Shown piece by piece: positions 47,593 through 57,969 of a stretch of DNA of 64,000 nucleotides (position 1 is the first letter of the stretch; each line of letters opens with the position of its first letter). Source of the DNA: JBBQZO01 sp038207625 (GTDB taxonomy: Bacteria > Pseudomonadota > Gammaproteobacteria > Burkholderiales > Burkholderiaceae_D); assembly GCA_038207625.1 (NCBI GenBank), contig JBBQZO010000005.1, forward strand, positions 124,001 to 188,000. Direction: 5' to 3'. Under the pieces are notes generated by a model. The model ran no database searches. It was not told the DNA's origin and saw only the letters and a list, made by a program, of their open reading frames with translations. A program made the translations under genes and the position numbers.

Positions 47593-48012
47593 ATGAAGAA
47601 AGAAAGTATGAAGTGCTCCGTCGTAGCGCTGGCCTTGCTGGTCTTGGCTGGTAGTCTGTTCGCCCGACCCGTGCTGGCCGGCGAGTTGTACGTGATCGCC
47701 CATCGCGCCTCGCAACTGTCCGGCGTCGATGTGCGCGACGTGTATATCGGCGACAAGCAGATGGCTGGCGCGCTCAAGCTCGTCCCGGTCGACAACGCCG
47801 CGCTGCAACGCGAATTCCTCGACAAGGTGGTGCGCATGAATCCGACCAAGTACGCAACCCTGTGGACCAAGAAGGGCTTTCGCGACGGCCTCAATGCGCC
47901 GCCGCTCAAGTCCGGCGACGCCGAAGTGATCGCCTTCGTGCGCGCCACGCCGGGCGCGATCGCCTACGTGTCGGCGCTGCCCAGCGGGGTCGACCTGATC
48001 CAGAAGTATTGA
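47593..48012 (+). CDS. PstS-like periplasmic phosphate-binding-type protein (short)
   Basis: 139 residues from MKKESMKCSVVALALLVLAG with a signal peptide (cleavage near VLAGEL). The body GVDVRDVYIGDKQMAGALKLVPVDNAALQREFLDKVVRMNPTKYATLWTKKGF is the short PstS-like fold seen beside porins in betaproteobacteria. Single-domain, about half normal PstS size, so it probably binds an anion but does not serve a normal Pst transporter. Downstream of the porin. Confidence 0.75.
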   Translation: MKKESMKCSVVALALLVLAGSLFARPVLAGELYVIAHRASQLSGVDVRDVYIGDKQMAGALKLVPVDNAALQREFLDKVVRMNPTKYATLWTKKGFRDGLNAPPLKSGDAEVIAFVRATPGAIAYVSALPSGVDLIQKY

Positions 48013-48157
48013 CGCCGGTGCCGGCGCAATGCGCTGCGCCGATGGCGAAAACGACACAGTTTTCTGCCCACTCTTCCGTGCTAAACTGATCGCGACCACT
48101 GCGCTTGAATCCGTGCCCCAGGCACGACACCCGCCGTCACCACGACCCGGAGCTAAC

Positions 48158-49009
48158 GTGAGCAATTGGACGCAGCTTTCCCCCAGCACCACCTTCAACC
48201 TGGCCATGGGCCAGGCCTACGGCATGACCGACGTCGGTCTGGTGCGCGATTCGAACGAAGACAATTTTCTGATCGACCCTCAGCTTGGCCTGGTGATGAT
48301 TGGCGACGGCATGGGCGGCCATGAGGCGGGCGAAATCGCCAGTGCCGATGCGCTGCTGGCGGTGCGCGACTTCCTTGCCAACCTGGGCGAACAGGCCCGG
48401 CGCGATCTGGCCAACGCGGGTGCGGCGCCATCGGGTCCGGTGTCCTACGACCCCGACGCAACCTGGTCGGACCAGTCCATGCCGGCCGTGATGACGCTGT
48501 TCGAAGCGGTCGAATTCGCCAACGCCCAGGTGTACGCGAAAAATCTGGCGCAGGGCAATGGCGATGGCCACGGCATGGGCACCACGCTGACCGGCTTCTG
48601 GCAATCCTACGCGGGCGGCCCGCTGGTGGTGTTTCACGTGGGAGACTGCCGCTTGTACCGCTACCGCGACGGCGAACTGAGCCTGCTCACGCGTGACCAG
48701 ACGCTGTATCAGCAGGCGCTCGAAGAAGGCTTGCTCGAGCATCTGCCGCCGCGCAATATGCTGCTGCAGGCGATCGGCCCGTCGCCCGAAGTGCGCCCCG
48801 AGGTCAAACCCTACACGCTGCAGGCCAAGGACTTGTACCTGCTGTGCAGCGACGGCTTGCACGGCAGCGTGCCGCACGGCGTCATCGCCGAGTTGATGGG
48901 CAAGACCGATGCCGACCATCTGGACCAGTGCTGCGCCGCGCTGATCGCCGCCTCGATGGAACACGGCAGCCGCGACAACATCACCGCGGTGCTGATGGCG
49001 GCCAGTTAG
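48158..49009 (+). CDS. pppA: PP2C-type Ser/Thr phosphatase of the T6SS (PppA)
   Basis: 283 residues from GTG (VSNWTQLSPSTTFNLAMGQA) behind GGAG. PP2C metal motifs: DVGLVRDSNEDNF, GDGMGGHEAGE, HVGDCRLYRYRDGEL and DNITAVLM. In T6SS loci PppA reverses PpkA phosphorylation of Fha and shuts firing down. Converges with TagF, overlapping its stop by 4 bp, so only read from the rightward strand while the rest of the cluster runs left. Confidence 0.9.
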   Translation: MSNWTQLSPSTTFNLAMGQAYGMTDVGLVRDSNEDNFLIDPQLGLVMIGDGMGGHEAGEIASADALLAVRDFLANLGEQARRDLANAGAAPSGPVSYDPDATWSDQSMPAVMTLFEAVEFANAQVYAKNLAQGNGDGHGMGTTLTGFWQSYAGGPLVVFHVGDCRLYRYRDGELSLLTRDQTLYQQALEEGLLEHLPPRNMLLQAIGPSPEVRPEVKPYTLQAKDLYLLCSDGLHGSVPHGVIAELMGKTDADHLDQCCAALIAASMEHGSRDNITAVLMAAS

Positions 49010-49695
49010 GGCAGCAACGCGGGCAACTGCCAGCCGGACGGCGCCCAGCTGCCGTCCTGCATCGCCACCGTGTGCGCCGCATCGGGCAAACCGCGACACA
49101 CCAGCACGCATGCGCCCACATGGGGCGAGCCGTCGGTCCACCACAGACTGTGGCCGGCCAACAGCACCTGCGCGATCGCGCCGCCGGCGCTGCCGATGCC
49201 GGCCATCGGATCGTCCACCGGAAAACACCAGGCGCTGTCGGGCGCACGCGCGGCGACGCCAGGCAAGCTGCTACGCGTCTGCAAGGCCGCGTCGAATTCA
49301 TCGAGCACGAAATTCTTGGCCAGCGTCGACAAGGCCAGCGTTTCCAGGTCGTCGAACCAGGCCGCGTGCTGGGCCAGCCAGTCCAGCTGCGGCGCCGCCG
49401 CGTCCACGGGTGCGGCCAGCGTCAGCGGAAAATGGCGCCCTACCCGGTCCACGCTGGGCATCAGCACGCCGGCCCAGCCCTGCTGGTCGAGCAGGCCGGG
49501 ACTGAGCGCAAAGCGCCACAGCGGGCTGGTCAGATAGCTGGGCAGCCAGTCCACGCCCAGTTTCAGGCGCGCCGCGTGCATGCCCTGTTGCAGCCAGTTG
49601 TCCCAGCCCTGCGTGAAGCTGGTCGGCAGGCGGCGCGAGACGAAGTCGCCGTGGCTGCTGACCTTGCCGAAGAACCCGGGCGCGCCGCTCGTCAC
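49006..49695 (-). CDS. tagF: T6SS-associated protein TagF
   Basis: 229 residues, MTSGAPGFFGKVSSHGDFVS. The N-terminal TagF signature GFFGKVSSHGDFVSRRL, then QGWDNWLQQGM and WRFALSPGLLDQQGWAGVLMPSVDRVGRHFPLTL. TagF is a post-translational repressor of T6SS assembly in the phosphorylation pathway. Overlaps tssM by 4 bp. Confidence 0.9.
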   Translation of the reverse strand: MTSGAPGFFGKVSSHGDFVSRRLPTSFTQGWDNWLQQGMHAARLKLGVDWLPSYLTSPLWRFALSPGLLDQQGWAGVLMPSVDRVGRHFPLTLAAPVDAAAPQLDWLAQHAAWFDDLETLALSTLAKNFVLDEFDAALQTRSSLPGVAARAPDSAWCFPVDDPMAGIGSAGGAIAQVLLAGHSLWWTDGSPHVGACVLVCRGLPDAAHTVAMQDGSWAPSGWQLPALLP

Positions 49696-52600
49696 AAGCG
49701 ATCCATGCAGCGGAACTGCTCGAGCGCCTCGCGCCGGAACGGGTTGATGACGCTGCTCGCCGTCATGCTGTAGACCACCTTGCGCCCGTCGAAGTCAAAC
49801 GTCAGCTTGAAGCGCTCGCCCTGCGCGCTATTTTCCTGCGCGCCCTTGTCGATCATACGCAGCCAGGCCCACGATCCCTCGGTGTGCAGGTCTGAATGGG
49901 CCGACGACGGCGCCACGTCAAAGCGCACCTGGCCGCCGCCTTTGCCGCTGGGCAGCTGGATCGACACCGCACGCGCCGGCGTGCCGGTCGCGTAGGCCAC
50001 CGGCTGGCCGTCGATGTCGAGCGTGACCTTGCTGATGGCGGCGTCGGCGCTGACCGGCAGCAGCTCGAAGCGCATCGACGGCTGCTTGCCGCCGCTGCCG
50101 AAGAAGCCCTCGCGCACCTGGGCCGCGCGCTGGAATTCGTTGAGCACTTCCTGCGGAATGCCCAGCGAGATATTGTCGGCGTTGGCGCGCCAGCGCCACT
50201 GGCGCCCGCCCATGTCGACGTACGGCATCAGGTTGCGCTGGAAGAAATCGTCGATCAAGCCGCCCGGCGCGAAGAACTTGCCGAAGTCGTCCTGGGTGAC
50301 GTCCTGCGCGGCGCTGCGCACCAGCGGGTAGCGACCGGCGATGGCGCTGCGGCAGAACTGCGCGGCGCTGGCGCCCCACAAGGCGTTCAGGCGTTCGCGC
50401 TCGCTGCCCAGCGTCAGGCCGGAGCCGCCGCTATCGATATTTTTGAGCATCGCCGCCAGCGGCGCCGGCTTGCCGTCCCCTTCGCGCTTCAACTTGGCCA
50501 GCGCTTCGCCGGGTGGCGCCGGCGTGCCGGCGCGCTTGGCCGCCGCCGCGCCATCCAGATACGCGGCCACGTCCTTGAGCATGGCCAGAATTGGGTCGAG
50601 TGGCACCGGTGCACCGGGCGGGCCGCCCACCAGTTTGTGCAAGTCCTCGAAATGCAGGTCGACGGGATTTTGCAGCTTCACCGCGGCCGGCGCGCCGTCG
50701 TCGGTGCCCAGCGCACTTTCCAGTTTCTTCTTGTACGCGTCCAGCTTGCCCTTGACCGCCTCGCTCACCCCGGCCACGGTTTTAGCCGTGGCGCTGCCTT
50801 CGAGGGTGGTTTCCTTGGCCGCCGCGACGAGGAATTTTTTCAACGGCGACTCGGTTCCGGCCAGCGTGTTGGTGATGCGCGCGCCGCCGTCGAGGGTGCC
50901 GAACGGCGCGATCGCCACGTCGGCCAGCAAGGCATCCCACTGCGCGATGTAATCGTTGTAGTACAGCTGCAGCAATGCCGCGCTGGTCTGCTCGGCGCTG
51001 GCCGGCGCGCTGACCGCCTCCTGCTGCGCCAGCACCCAGCTGTCCTTGGCCACGTCGAGCACCGCCTGCGCGCTTTGTTGTTGGAACTTGGCGTATCCGG
51101 CCACTGAGAACATGCCCGGGATACCGCGCGTGAGCGGCTCGCCGCTGCGCCGCACGAACACTTGCGGCGCGTCGCGCCCGCCCGCCACGGCAGCGGTAAA
51201 TTCGGGCAGCTTGGCGTGCGCCAGATCGCGCTTCAAGCGGTTATAGATGCGCTGCGGCAGCGGCATGCGTGCCAGCGCCAGCCGGGTGTCGGCGATCAGC
51301 TGGGGATCGAGCTGCCACGGCGTATCGGCGTCGTGAAACGCGTCCAGCAGCGCCAGCACGTGGCCCGACAGCGCCAGCCGCTGCGCTTCGCTGGCGTCGC
51401 TCAGGCTGCGCTGCCAGTCGTAGTCGACCCAGGCGCTGATCGACTCGGCGTCGAAGTGCTTGGCGTCGCCCAGCATCAGGTAGACCCGCAGTACCTCGTA
51501 CAGATAATCGGGGTTGTTGGCGTTGGCGCGCCGCAGCTGCTCCTCCATGCGCCCTGCGATGCGCGGCAACAGCGTCGCGCGCAGCGTCTTGCGGTACAGC
51601 GACTGGGCGCTGGCACCGAGCTTGTCGCCCTGGTACAGACCGAAAGTGGACAACAGCGGCACGTCCTTGTCCTTCTCGGCGTAACCGGCCGGCATGTCGC
51701 GCACCGCGTTCAGCAGCGGCAGCGCGGCCAGCGCCGAGCCGCCTGCGCTGGTGGAGGCCGCCAGCTGGTTGATCTGCTCGACCTGCTGCTTGACGTTATT
51801 GACCAGCGTGCGATTGCGCACGAAGCTCGTCAGCAGCGCCGCCGCCAGCAGCAGCGTCAGCACGCCGATGGCGATCAAGCCGCCCCAGGCCAGCCAGCGC
51901 CGCTTGCGCTCTAGCTGCAAATTGACGCCGGCCAGTTCGGCCTCGGGGAAGATCACCTCACGCAACAGACGCGTGATGAAGTAGCTGCGCCCGCTGGCCG
52001 AATTGAGCGGCAGCACCTGGCGCTCCAGCCCGAAGGCGGCCGCCATCGCGCCCATCACCCGGTCGATCGGGCTGCCCTCCTGCGTGCCGCTGGTGAAATA
52101 TACGCCGCGTAGCAGCGCGTTTTCCTCGTAGCGGGTGGACTGAAACACCTCGCCCAGAAAGCGCTGCAGCACATCGCCCATGCTGGCGAACTGCTGCGGA
52201 AAGCTGTACATCAGCGCGCGCCGCTGCACGTCGCGCTCGTTTTGCATGCGACTGAGCAGGCGCGCCTGCAACTGCCCTTCGAGCGCATCGAATTCGGCCG
52301 GAAACGCGGCCAGCGCCTGGTCGACCTGGGCGCCGTCGGCCAGCGGAAAACTCACGCCCCACACCTGCGCGCGCTCGTCGCGCCCGAGGTTGTCGAAGAA
52401 CTCGGTAAAGCCCGCCAGCAGGTCGCACTTGGTGACCATCACATAGATCGGGAAGCGCATGCCCAGCTGCTCGTGCAGCTCCTTGATGCGAGCCCGGATC
52501 GCCTGCGCCTGATTGGTGCGCGCCGCCTCGCTTTGCTGCAGCAAATCGGCCACGCTGACGGCCATGATGACGCCGTTGACAGGACGGCGCCGGCGGTGCT

Positions 52601-53234
52601 TGCGCAGCAATTGCAAAAAGCCGCCCCAGGCTGCCTTATCGACCTCGGTGTAGCTGTCCTGAGTGGTGTAGCGCCCGGCCGTATCGAGCAGCACCGCCTC
52701 GTCGGTGAACCACCAGTCGCAATTGCGCGTGCCACCCATGCCGCCGATGGCGTTCTTGCCCATCGATTCCGCCAACGGGAACGTCAGGCCGGACTGCACC
52801 AGCGCGGTGGTCTTGCCCGAACCGGGCGCACCGACGAACATATACCAGGGCAGCTGGTACATATACTGGCCGCCGCCCTTGCCAGCGGGCTTGGTCTTGC
52901 GCAGGATCTCCATCGCCTCCTGCAGCCGTTTGCCGACCGCCTGCACCTCGGCGCGCGATTCTTCTGCGCCGGGGGCGGCCTCGGGCTCGCCCGCCACGCC
53001 CTTGACCAGGCGCGCATTGGCGATGCGCGCGGCGACATACTTCCAGATGAAGTAGACCGCCCAGATCAGGAAAAACAGCCAGATCCAGAACCAGCGCACG
53101 CCCTCGGAGGCGAACGGCTCCTTGCCATTGAAGGCCAGCAGCGGCGCCTCAAACCAGATGATCAGCGCCAGCAACAGCACGCCGAAAAACGACAGCACCA
53201 CCGGCCGCACTAGCCAAGAAAAAAATCGTTTCAT
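49692..53234 (-). CDS. tssM: T6SS inner-membrane component TssM (IcmF)
   Basis: 1180 residues. Two N-terminal membrane helices (VVLSFFGVLLLALIIWF and WFWIWLFFLIWAVYFIW), cytoplasmic domain with Walker A GAPGSGKTT (about residues 136-144), a third membrane segment (LIAIGVLTLLLAAALLTSF, about 453-471) and a large periplasmic part ending in the beta domain that contacts TssJ. Forms the membrane complex with TssL. Confidence 0.95.
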   Translation of the reverse strand: MKRFFSWLVRPVVLSFFGVLLLALIIWFEAPLLAFNGKEPFASEGVRWFWIWLFFLIWAVYFIWKYVAARIANARLVKGVAGEPEAAPGAEESRAEVQAVGKRLQEAMEILRKTKPAGKGGGQYMYQLPWYMFVGAPGSGKTTALVQSGLTFPLAESMGKNAIGGMGGTRNCDWWFTDEAVLLDTAGRYTTQDSYTEVDKAAWGGFLQLLRKHRRRRPVNGVIMAVSVADLLQQSEAARTNQAQAIRARIKELHEQLGMRFPIYVMVTKCDLLAGFTEFFDNLGRDERAQVWGVSFPLADGAQVDQALAAFPAEFDALEGQLQARLLSRMQNERDVQRRALMYSFPQQFASMGDVLQRFLGEVFQSTRYEENALLRGVYFTSGTQEGSPIDRVMGAMAAAFGLERQVLPLNSASGRSYFITRLLREVIFPEAELAGVNLQLERKRRWLAWGGLIAIGVLTLLLAAALLTSFVRNRTLVNNVKQQVEQINQLAASTSAGGSALAALPLLNAVRDMPAGYAEKDKDVPLLSTFGLYQGDKLGASAQSLYRKTLRATLLPRIAGRMEEQLRRANANNPDYLYEVLRVYLMLGDAKHFDAESISAWVDYDWQRSLSDASEAQRLALSGHVLALLDAFHDADTPWQLDPQLIADTRLALARMPLPQRIYNRLKRDLAHAKLPEFTAAVAGGRDAPQVFVRRSGEPLTRGIPGMFSVAGYAKFQQQSAQAVLDVAKDSWVLAQQEAVSAPASAEQTSAALLQLYYNDYIAQWDALLADVAIAPFGTLDGGARITNTLAGTESPLKKFLVAAAKETTLEGSATAKTVAGVSEAVKGKLDAYKKKLESALGTDDGAPAAVKLQNPVDLHFEDLHKLVGGPPGAPVPLDPILAMLKDVAAYLDGAAAAKRAGTPAPPGEALAKLKREGDGKPAPLAAMLKNIDSGGSGLTLGSERERLNALWGASAAQFCRSAIAGRYPLVRSAAQDVTQDDFGKFFAPGGLIDDFFQRNLMPYVDMGGRQWRWRANADNISLGIPQEVLNEFQRAAQVREGFFGSGGKQPSMRFELLPVSADAAISKVTLDIDGQPVAYATGTPARAVSIQLPSGKGGGQVRFDVAPSSAHSDLHTEGSWAWLRMIDKGAQENSAQGERFKLTFDFDGRKVVYSMTASSVINPFRREALEQFRCMDRL

Positions 53235-53289
53235 AGCAATCCAGAGATCCTGTGAGCGATGCAGTGAATGAAAAAAACGGCGCGGCGCG

Positions 53290-54639
53290 TCACGGCGCGG
53301 CCGGCGTCAGCACGATGATGTCGACGCGCCGGTTGCGCGCGCGGTTGACCGGGCTGTCATTGGGCGCCACCGGTTCGAGGTCGCCGCGCCCTTCGACGCT
53401 GTAGCGTTCAGGCGGCCCGGCGCGCTCGGCCAGCAACGCACGTACCGCCGCCGCACGCCCTTTCGACAGATCCCAGTTGGACGGGAATTTGACCGAGAAA
53501 CCCTTGGTGTTGTCGGTGTGACCGACCACGATCACTTTGCCGGGCACCGGCTTCAAGGCGTCGCCGATGCGCGTTAGCAGCGGCACGAACTCGCTCGCCA
53601 CCTCGGCGCTGCCGGAGGCGAACACGCCGTCGCCGCGCAGCGTGATCACCGAACGCTCGGCCGTCTCGTTGACGCTGACCAGCCCGCGTTCGATCTCGGG
53701 CGCCAGGAAGCGCGCCACCCGCACGGGCGCAGCCACCGGCGCCTGCGCGCGCGGCGCCGGCGCAGCGGCCGTCTCGATGTGGATATTGTGGATCGCCTCG
53801 GCCACCGGATCGGAGCTGCGGCTGAGGATGAAGCTGAGGATCAACTGAATGAGCACCAGCGTCACCAGCGCGATCAGCGCGATCACCCAGATCGGGATCA
53901 CCCGCCACAGCGATTCGCCCTTGCCACTGGCGCCCTGCCAGTGCAGGGACAGCGCCGGCTCGTAGGCACCGCGCTGCTTGGCGATCAGCTGCTGCAGGCG
54001 CTCACGCAAGGTGTCGAGCTGCGCGCGCCCGCCCTCGACGACCCGGTAGCGCCCTTCCAGGCCGAGCGACAGGCACAGGTACATCAGCTCGAGGATGTCG
54101 ATATTGGCGGCCGGGTTCTGGCACAGCTTCTGCAGCACCAGGAAGAACTTCTCGCCGCCGGACGCTTCGTTATGGAACGTCACCAGCAGACTGCGGCTGG
54201 CCCACACACCGCCGCCGCCCCAGGGCGTCGACGAGATAATCTCATCCAAAAAAGTGCACAGCGAAAAACGCGCGGCGGCCAGCGCATCGTGCTCGACCAG
54301 CGCCTCCTTCGCTTCGCGCTCGAAGGTCTTGATCGCCACGATCAGCTGTTGGCGCAAATTTTCCACTTGCGGATGGGCCGCCATATTACGCAGCGGCAGC
54401 ACCAGGTCGAGCAAGGGATTGGCGGCGGCCACCAGCCGGTTCAGGCCGTGACCATGCAACTGGGCCGGCGCGCCTTGTGCGCCGGGTGCGCTGCGCGTCG
54501 CCGCACCGCTCTGCGCGGGCGGCGCGCCGCTTGACGCCGGCGCGTCGGCCTGCGCTGCGGCGCGCTTGCCGCCGGGCGAAGGCACCAGTATCGTGCGGTC
54601 CGGGTCCTGGGACGAATTGTGTGGTTCCTGCGTGCTCAC
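53290..54639 (-). CDS. tssL: T6SS inner-membrane component TssL with OmpA domain
   Basis: 449 residues from GTG (VSTQEPHNSSQDPDRTILVP) with GAAGGT upstream. Disordered Pro/Ala linker, then the DotU domain (LLDLVLPLRNMAAHPQVENLRQQL to YRVVEGGRAQLDTLRERLQQL), a membrane helix (IWVIALIALVTLVLIQLIL) and a C-terminal OmpA peptidoglycan-binding domain with VVGHTDNTKGF and RARNRRVDI. Downstream in the same operon as tssK. Confidence 0.93.
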   Translation of the reverse strand: MSTQEPHNSSQDPDRTILVPSPGGKRAAAQADAPASSGAPPAQSGAATRSAPGAQGAPAQLHGHGLNRLVAAANPLLDLVLPLRNMAAHPQVENLRQQLIVAIKTFEREAKEALVEHDALAAARFSLCTFLDEIISSTPWGGGGVWASRSLLVTFHNEASGGEKFFLVLQKLCQNPAANIDILELMYLCLSLGLEGRYRVVEGGRAQLDTLRERLQQLIAKQRGAYEPALSLHWQGASGKGESLWRVIPIWVIALIALVTLVLIQLILSFILSRSSDPVAEAIHNIHIETAAAPAPRAQAPVAAPVRVARFLAPEIERGLVSVNETAERSVITLRGDGVFASGSAEVASEFVPLLTRIGDALKPVPGKVIVVGHTDNTKGFSVKFPSNWDLSKGRAAAVRALLAERAGPPERYSVEGRGDLEPVAPNDSPVNRARNRRVDIIVLTPAAP

Positions 54640-54720
54640 AATAGATTTACCTTCGCGCAAAGTATATCGGTTCGGGCCGCGCCGGGCGCGCCGCGCGCAG
54701 CCCCGCCAGCGGCTGGCTCG

Positions 54721-56052
54721 CTACTTCCTGATGGCCCAGAACTGCATCTGCAGCCCAGGAAAATCGTCCGGCACATGCATCGCAAAACCGGCCGAATTGG
54801 CCAGCGGTTTCCAGTACTCGCTGTTGCGATCGAGTTCGAAATAGGTGAAGCCGGCGTGAAACGGCAACTGACGCGGCGCCACCGGCAAGGGCCGCAAGCC
54901 GATGCCCGGCAACTGCAGGTTGACCAGGTCGCGGATCTTCTCCACCGAACCGATCTTGACCTTGGCGGGAAAGCCGCTGCGGATCGCGTCGGGCGGCATC
55001 TGCGCATTCACCGCCAGCACGAAGCTGGCCGACTTGAGCAATTCCTGGTCCGTCATCACCGCCACGCGGATGCCGAACTGGCGCTCCTCGAGCGGGATCG
55101 GCACGGCGTGCGCGTCCATCACAATCGACAGCGCGCTGCGCAGGTCGTTGATGATGGGCGCGAAGCTCTCGCGCAGCTTGTCGTGCCGGTAGGTCGGGTA
55201 GGCGTTGGCGCGCTTATCAAAGCGCGTGAAGGTGGCCAGCTCGCCGGCCAGCTGCGCCATCTCGACGTACAACTGCTCCGGGTGCAAACCGCTCATGCTG
55301 GCCAGATGGCCGAACAGCGGTTCGGCGCGGTTGATCAGCTGCAGCAGCAGGAAGTCGGCGATTTCGGCCGCCCCCGCCGCGCCCGGCTGGCCGAGCCGGC
55401 TGGCCAGCGCCGTGCCGCGCTGGTGCAGCATGCCCACCAGTTCGTCGGCGAAGCTGCCCAGCCGCACGGCGGCGCGAAAGTCCAGCACCGGCGGGCAGTA
55501 TTCGGGATCGAGCACCACGCGCAGGTCGGCGCGCTTTTCCACGATGCGCGCCACCGCCAGGCCCACATAGCCATTGGCCACGTCGCCCTCCAGCGCCAGG
55601 CGCAGACGCATTTTCCCGACCTGCATCAGGGCGCTGTTGTCGAGCCCATTGCTGTCCCAGGCCTCGTATTCGGTGCTGCGGTGGCGCGCGAAATTGTCCG
55701 GTCCCAGGTCATTGCCCACTTCGGCGATGCCGGGCCGGCGCAGCGGCAGCGCCAGCATCACCAGCACATTGCGCGCGTCGTCGGGCACGTCCAGCGGCAG
55801 CGGCAGTTCGTCCTCGGCCGGCAGCGTCAGCGGGGTGCCGTCGGGCAGCACCGCCGTGCAGCTTTGCAGCGCCAGCTTGCCCAGTGCCAGTTGCTGTTCG
55901 TCGATCGCGAGCGCGCGAAAACCCCAGCTGTACGGACGCAGTCCGGCCACGCGCGACTCGAGCAAGGTGTGCAGATAACGGTCGTGCTGTTGCAGATGCT
56001 GCGGTTGCAGCAGCATGCCTTCGGACCAGACTACTTTGCTATTCCACGCCAT
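54721..56052 (-). CDS. tssK: T6SS baseplate protein TssK
   Basis: 443 residues, MAWNSKVVWSEGMLLQPQHL. The WSEGMLLQPQHLQQHDRY motif and PYSWGFRALAIDEQQLALGKL are diagnostic for TssK, which links the baseplate to the membrane complex. Follows the FHA-protein gene after 36 bp. Confidence 0.95.
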   Translation of the reverse strand: MAWNSKVVWSEGMLLQPQHLQQHDRYLHTLLESRVAGLRPYSWGFRALAIDEQQLALGKLALQSCTAVLPDGTPLTLPAEDELPLPLDVPDDARNVLVMLALPLRRPGIAEVGNDLGPDNFARHRSTEYEAWDSNGLDNSALMQVGKMRLRLALEGDVANGYVGLAVARIVEKRADLRVVLDPEYCPPVLDFRAAVRLGSFADELVGMLHQRGTALASRLGQPGAAGAAEIADFLLLQLINRAEPLFGHLASMSGLHPEQLYVEMAQLAGELATFTRFDKRANAYPTYRHDKLRESFAPIINDLRSALSIVMDAHAVPIPLEERQFGIRVAVMTDQELLKSASFVLAVNAQMPPDAIRSGFPAKVKIGSVEKIRDLVNLQLPGIGLRPLPVAPRQLPFHAGFTYFELDRNSEYWKPLANSAGFAMHVPDDFPGLQMQFWAIRK

Positions 56053-56088
56053 GTTGCTCCGCCCATTTAAAAAGGTAAGTTGCCTGTG

Positions 56089-57798
56089 CTATCGCCGCGA
56101 TTGCCGCAAGCGCGCAATCTGTTCCTCGTAGGCCGCGGCGAACTGCTCGCCGAACATGCGCTGAAAATCGTCGTCGGCGTCGCGCGCGATCTCCTGATAC
56201 AGCTCGACCAGGCGATCCCACATCTTGGCCTTGCGATTACTGAGCATCATCTTGTCCATCACGGTGGGCACCTGCAGACGCTGCTCGATCGCGGCCGGGT
56301 CGAAGCGGTGCAGCACCCCGCCCAGCGCCGCGCGCATGCCGGCCAGGATCGCCAGCTCGTGCGCCTTCAGGTCGTCGAACGCGGTGGCGTAGGCGCGCAC
56401 CGGCGCCATGTAGCCGGGCATCGTATTGCCCAGCATCTGGGACAGCGCGCTGTCGGTGTCAGGAAAAAATTTCAGGGGATTGTTGGCCTGGGTGGCGATC
56501 ATCGTCATCTCCAGCCGGCTCTCGCGCTTGGTCATCGCGCGCGCCATCAACACCCCCATCGTGCCGCCGGTCGCCTCGCGCAGCATCGCGCCGACCAGCT
56601 CGGCCAGCTCGGGGCCGCTGCGGTTCACTGTCAGATCCGGCAGGCCCAGGCCACGCAACAGCGCTTGCAGCAGTTCGCTGTCGGCCACCGGCGCGTGCGG
56701 CGCAGGATTGGCATTGGGCGCAGCGTCAACGGGCGCCTGGCGCGGCGGCACGGGCAGCGGAGACGCTGGCGCTGGCGGGGCCGGGAATGCGGGCGCTGCC
56801 TGGCTCGGGAACGTCGGCGCAAGCTGCTCCAGCGACACGGGTGCCGGCGGGGCCGGGAACGCCGGCGCAGGCTGGGCCGGGAACGCTGGCGCTGCGTGCG
56901 CCGGCATCGGTGCTGGCGGCGCGACCGGCGCCGCCGGCGCAGCAGCGGGCGCGTCCCATGCGGGCTGAGACGGCGCGGCGGCGGGTGCGTCCCACGTAGG
57001 CTGAGCCGGCGCGACCGGCGCTGGCGCCGCACTCCAGGCCTGCGCGGGCGCGGACGGCGCCGCACTGCTCACGCGCGGCGGCAGGAAATCGGCCAGCGGG
57101 TCGTAGTCGTCCGGGATCGCCATCGGCGCGCGCGCGCTGGCCGGCGGCGCTGGCGGCGCCATTGCCGGCTGCGCGAACGGCGCCACCGGGTGGGTGGAAA
57201 ACGCCTGCAACTCGGGTGACACATGGTCGCTTTCGGCGCCGCGGAATGCCGGCGTCGCGCGCTGCGGCGCCATCGGCAGACCGTCCGGCACCACCGCTTG
57301 CGGGGTGAACAGATTCATACCCAGCGGATCGGCATCGAGGCCCAGATCGAAGGCGCCGCCCACATCGAGAATGCTGGCGCCCGACAGCGAATCGATGATG
57401 CCGTTGTCATAGGCCGGATCCAGGCGCGCCGGCGCGGGCGCCTCGGTCTGCAGCGGCGACAGCGGCAGCGGCGCCGCCTGTTCGCTGCTGATGTCGACCT
57501 TGATCTGGTAGTCGCCGATCGACAGCAGGTCGCCATGCGACAGCGCGACCTGGCGGCCGTTGCCGAGTGGGCGCTCATTGACCAGGCTGGGATTGCTGCC
57601 CAGATCAGTCAAGCAATAGGCGCCGTTCTGGAAGTCGATCCTGGCGTGGGTGCGCGAGATGTACTTGCTGGCGTCGTCGAGCATCAACCCGCTGCCGACC
57701 GCGCGCCCGATCGTGCCGCCCAATTGGTCGAAGCGCGCGGACAAAGGCTGCGCCACCGGTTCGTTGCAATAGCTTTCAACACGCAGTGTGATAGGCAT
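56089..57798 (-). CDS. tagH: T6SS FHA-domain protein TagH (Fha)
   Basis: 569 residues from MPITLRVESYCNEPVAQPLS. FHA domain at about 20-110 (TIGRAVGSGLMLDDASKYISRTHARI with LTDLGSNPSLVNERPL), long Pro/Ala-rich linker with APAFPAPPAP-type repeats, and a C-terminal T6SS-specific FHA domain (FFPDTDSALSQMLGNTMPGY). Binds phosphorylated targets or is itself phosphorylated by PpkA to start assembly. Confidence 0.9.
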   Translation of the reverse strand: MPITLRVESYCNEPVAQPLSARFDQLGGTIGRAVGSGLMLDDASKYISRTHARIDFQNGAYCLTDLGSNPSLVNERPLGNGRQVALSHGDLLSIGDYQIKVDISSEQAAPLPLSPLQTEAPAPARLDPAYDNGIIDSLSGASILDVGGAFDLGLDADPLGMNLFTPQAVVPDGLPMAPQRATPAFRGAESDHVSPELQAFSTHPVAPFAQPAMAPPAPPASARAPMAIPDDYDPLADFLPPRVSSAAPSAPAQAWSAAPAPVAPAQPTWDAPAAAPSQPAWDAPAAAPAAPVAPPAPMPAHAAPAFPAQPAPAFPAPPAPVSLEQLAPTFPSQAAPAFPAPPAPASPLPVPPRQAPVDAAPNANPAPHAPVADSELLQALLRGLGLPDLTVNRSGPELAELVGAMLREATGGTMGVLMARAMTKRESRLEMTMIATQANNPLKFFPDTDSALSQMLGNTMPGYMAPVRAYATAFDDLKAHELAILAGMRAALGGVLHRFDPAAIEQRLQVPTVMDKMMLSNRKAKMWDRLVELYQEIARDADDDFQRMFGEQFAAAYEEQIARLRQSRR

Positions 57799-57969
57799 CG
57801 TATCGTCAATATGAGGTAGGGCCGGCCAGCAGCGCCTGAGGCTAAGCGGGCACGCCATTGCGGGCCCGTCGGCGTCGATCTATGTTGTCAATTATACCTT
57901 TAGAATCGTGTACAAATTGGCTAGTTCTATGAATAACATCGCGCGCCGCCACGACCACAGCGCCCCGTT

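Noticed and set aside
50341..50952. Rightward protein-coding gene opposite tssM
   Set aside because: The tssM frame is continuous with domain motifs throughout; the opposite frame lacks any motif.
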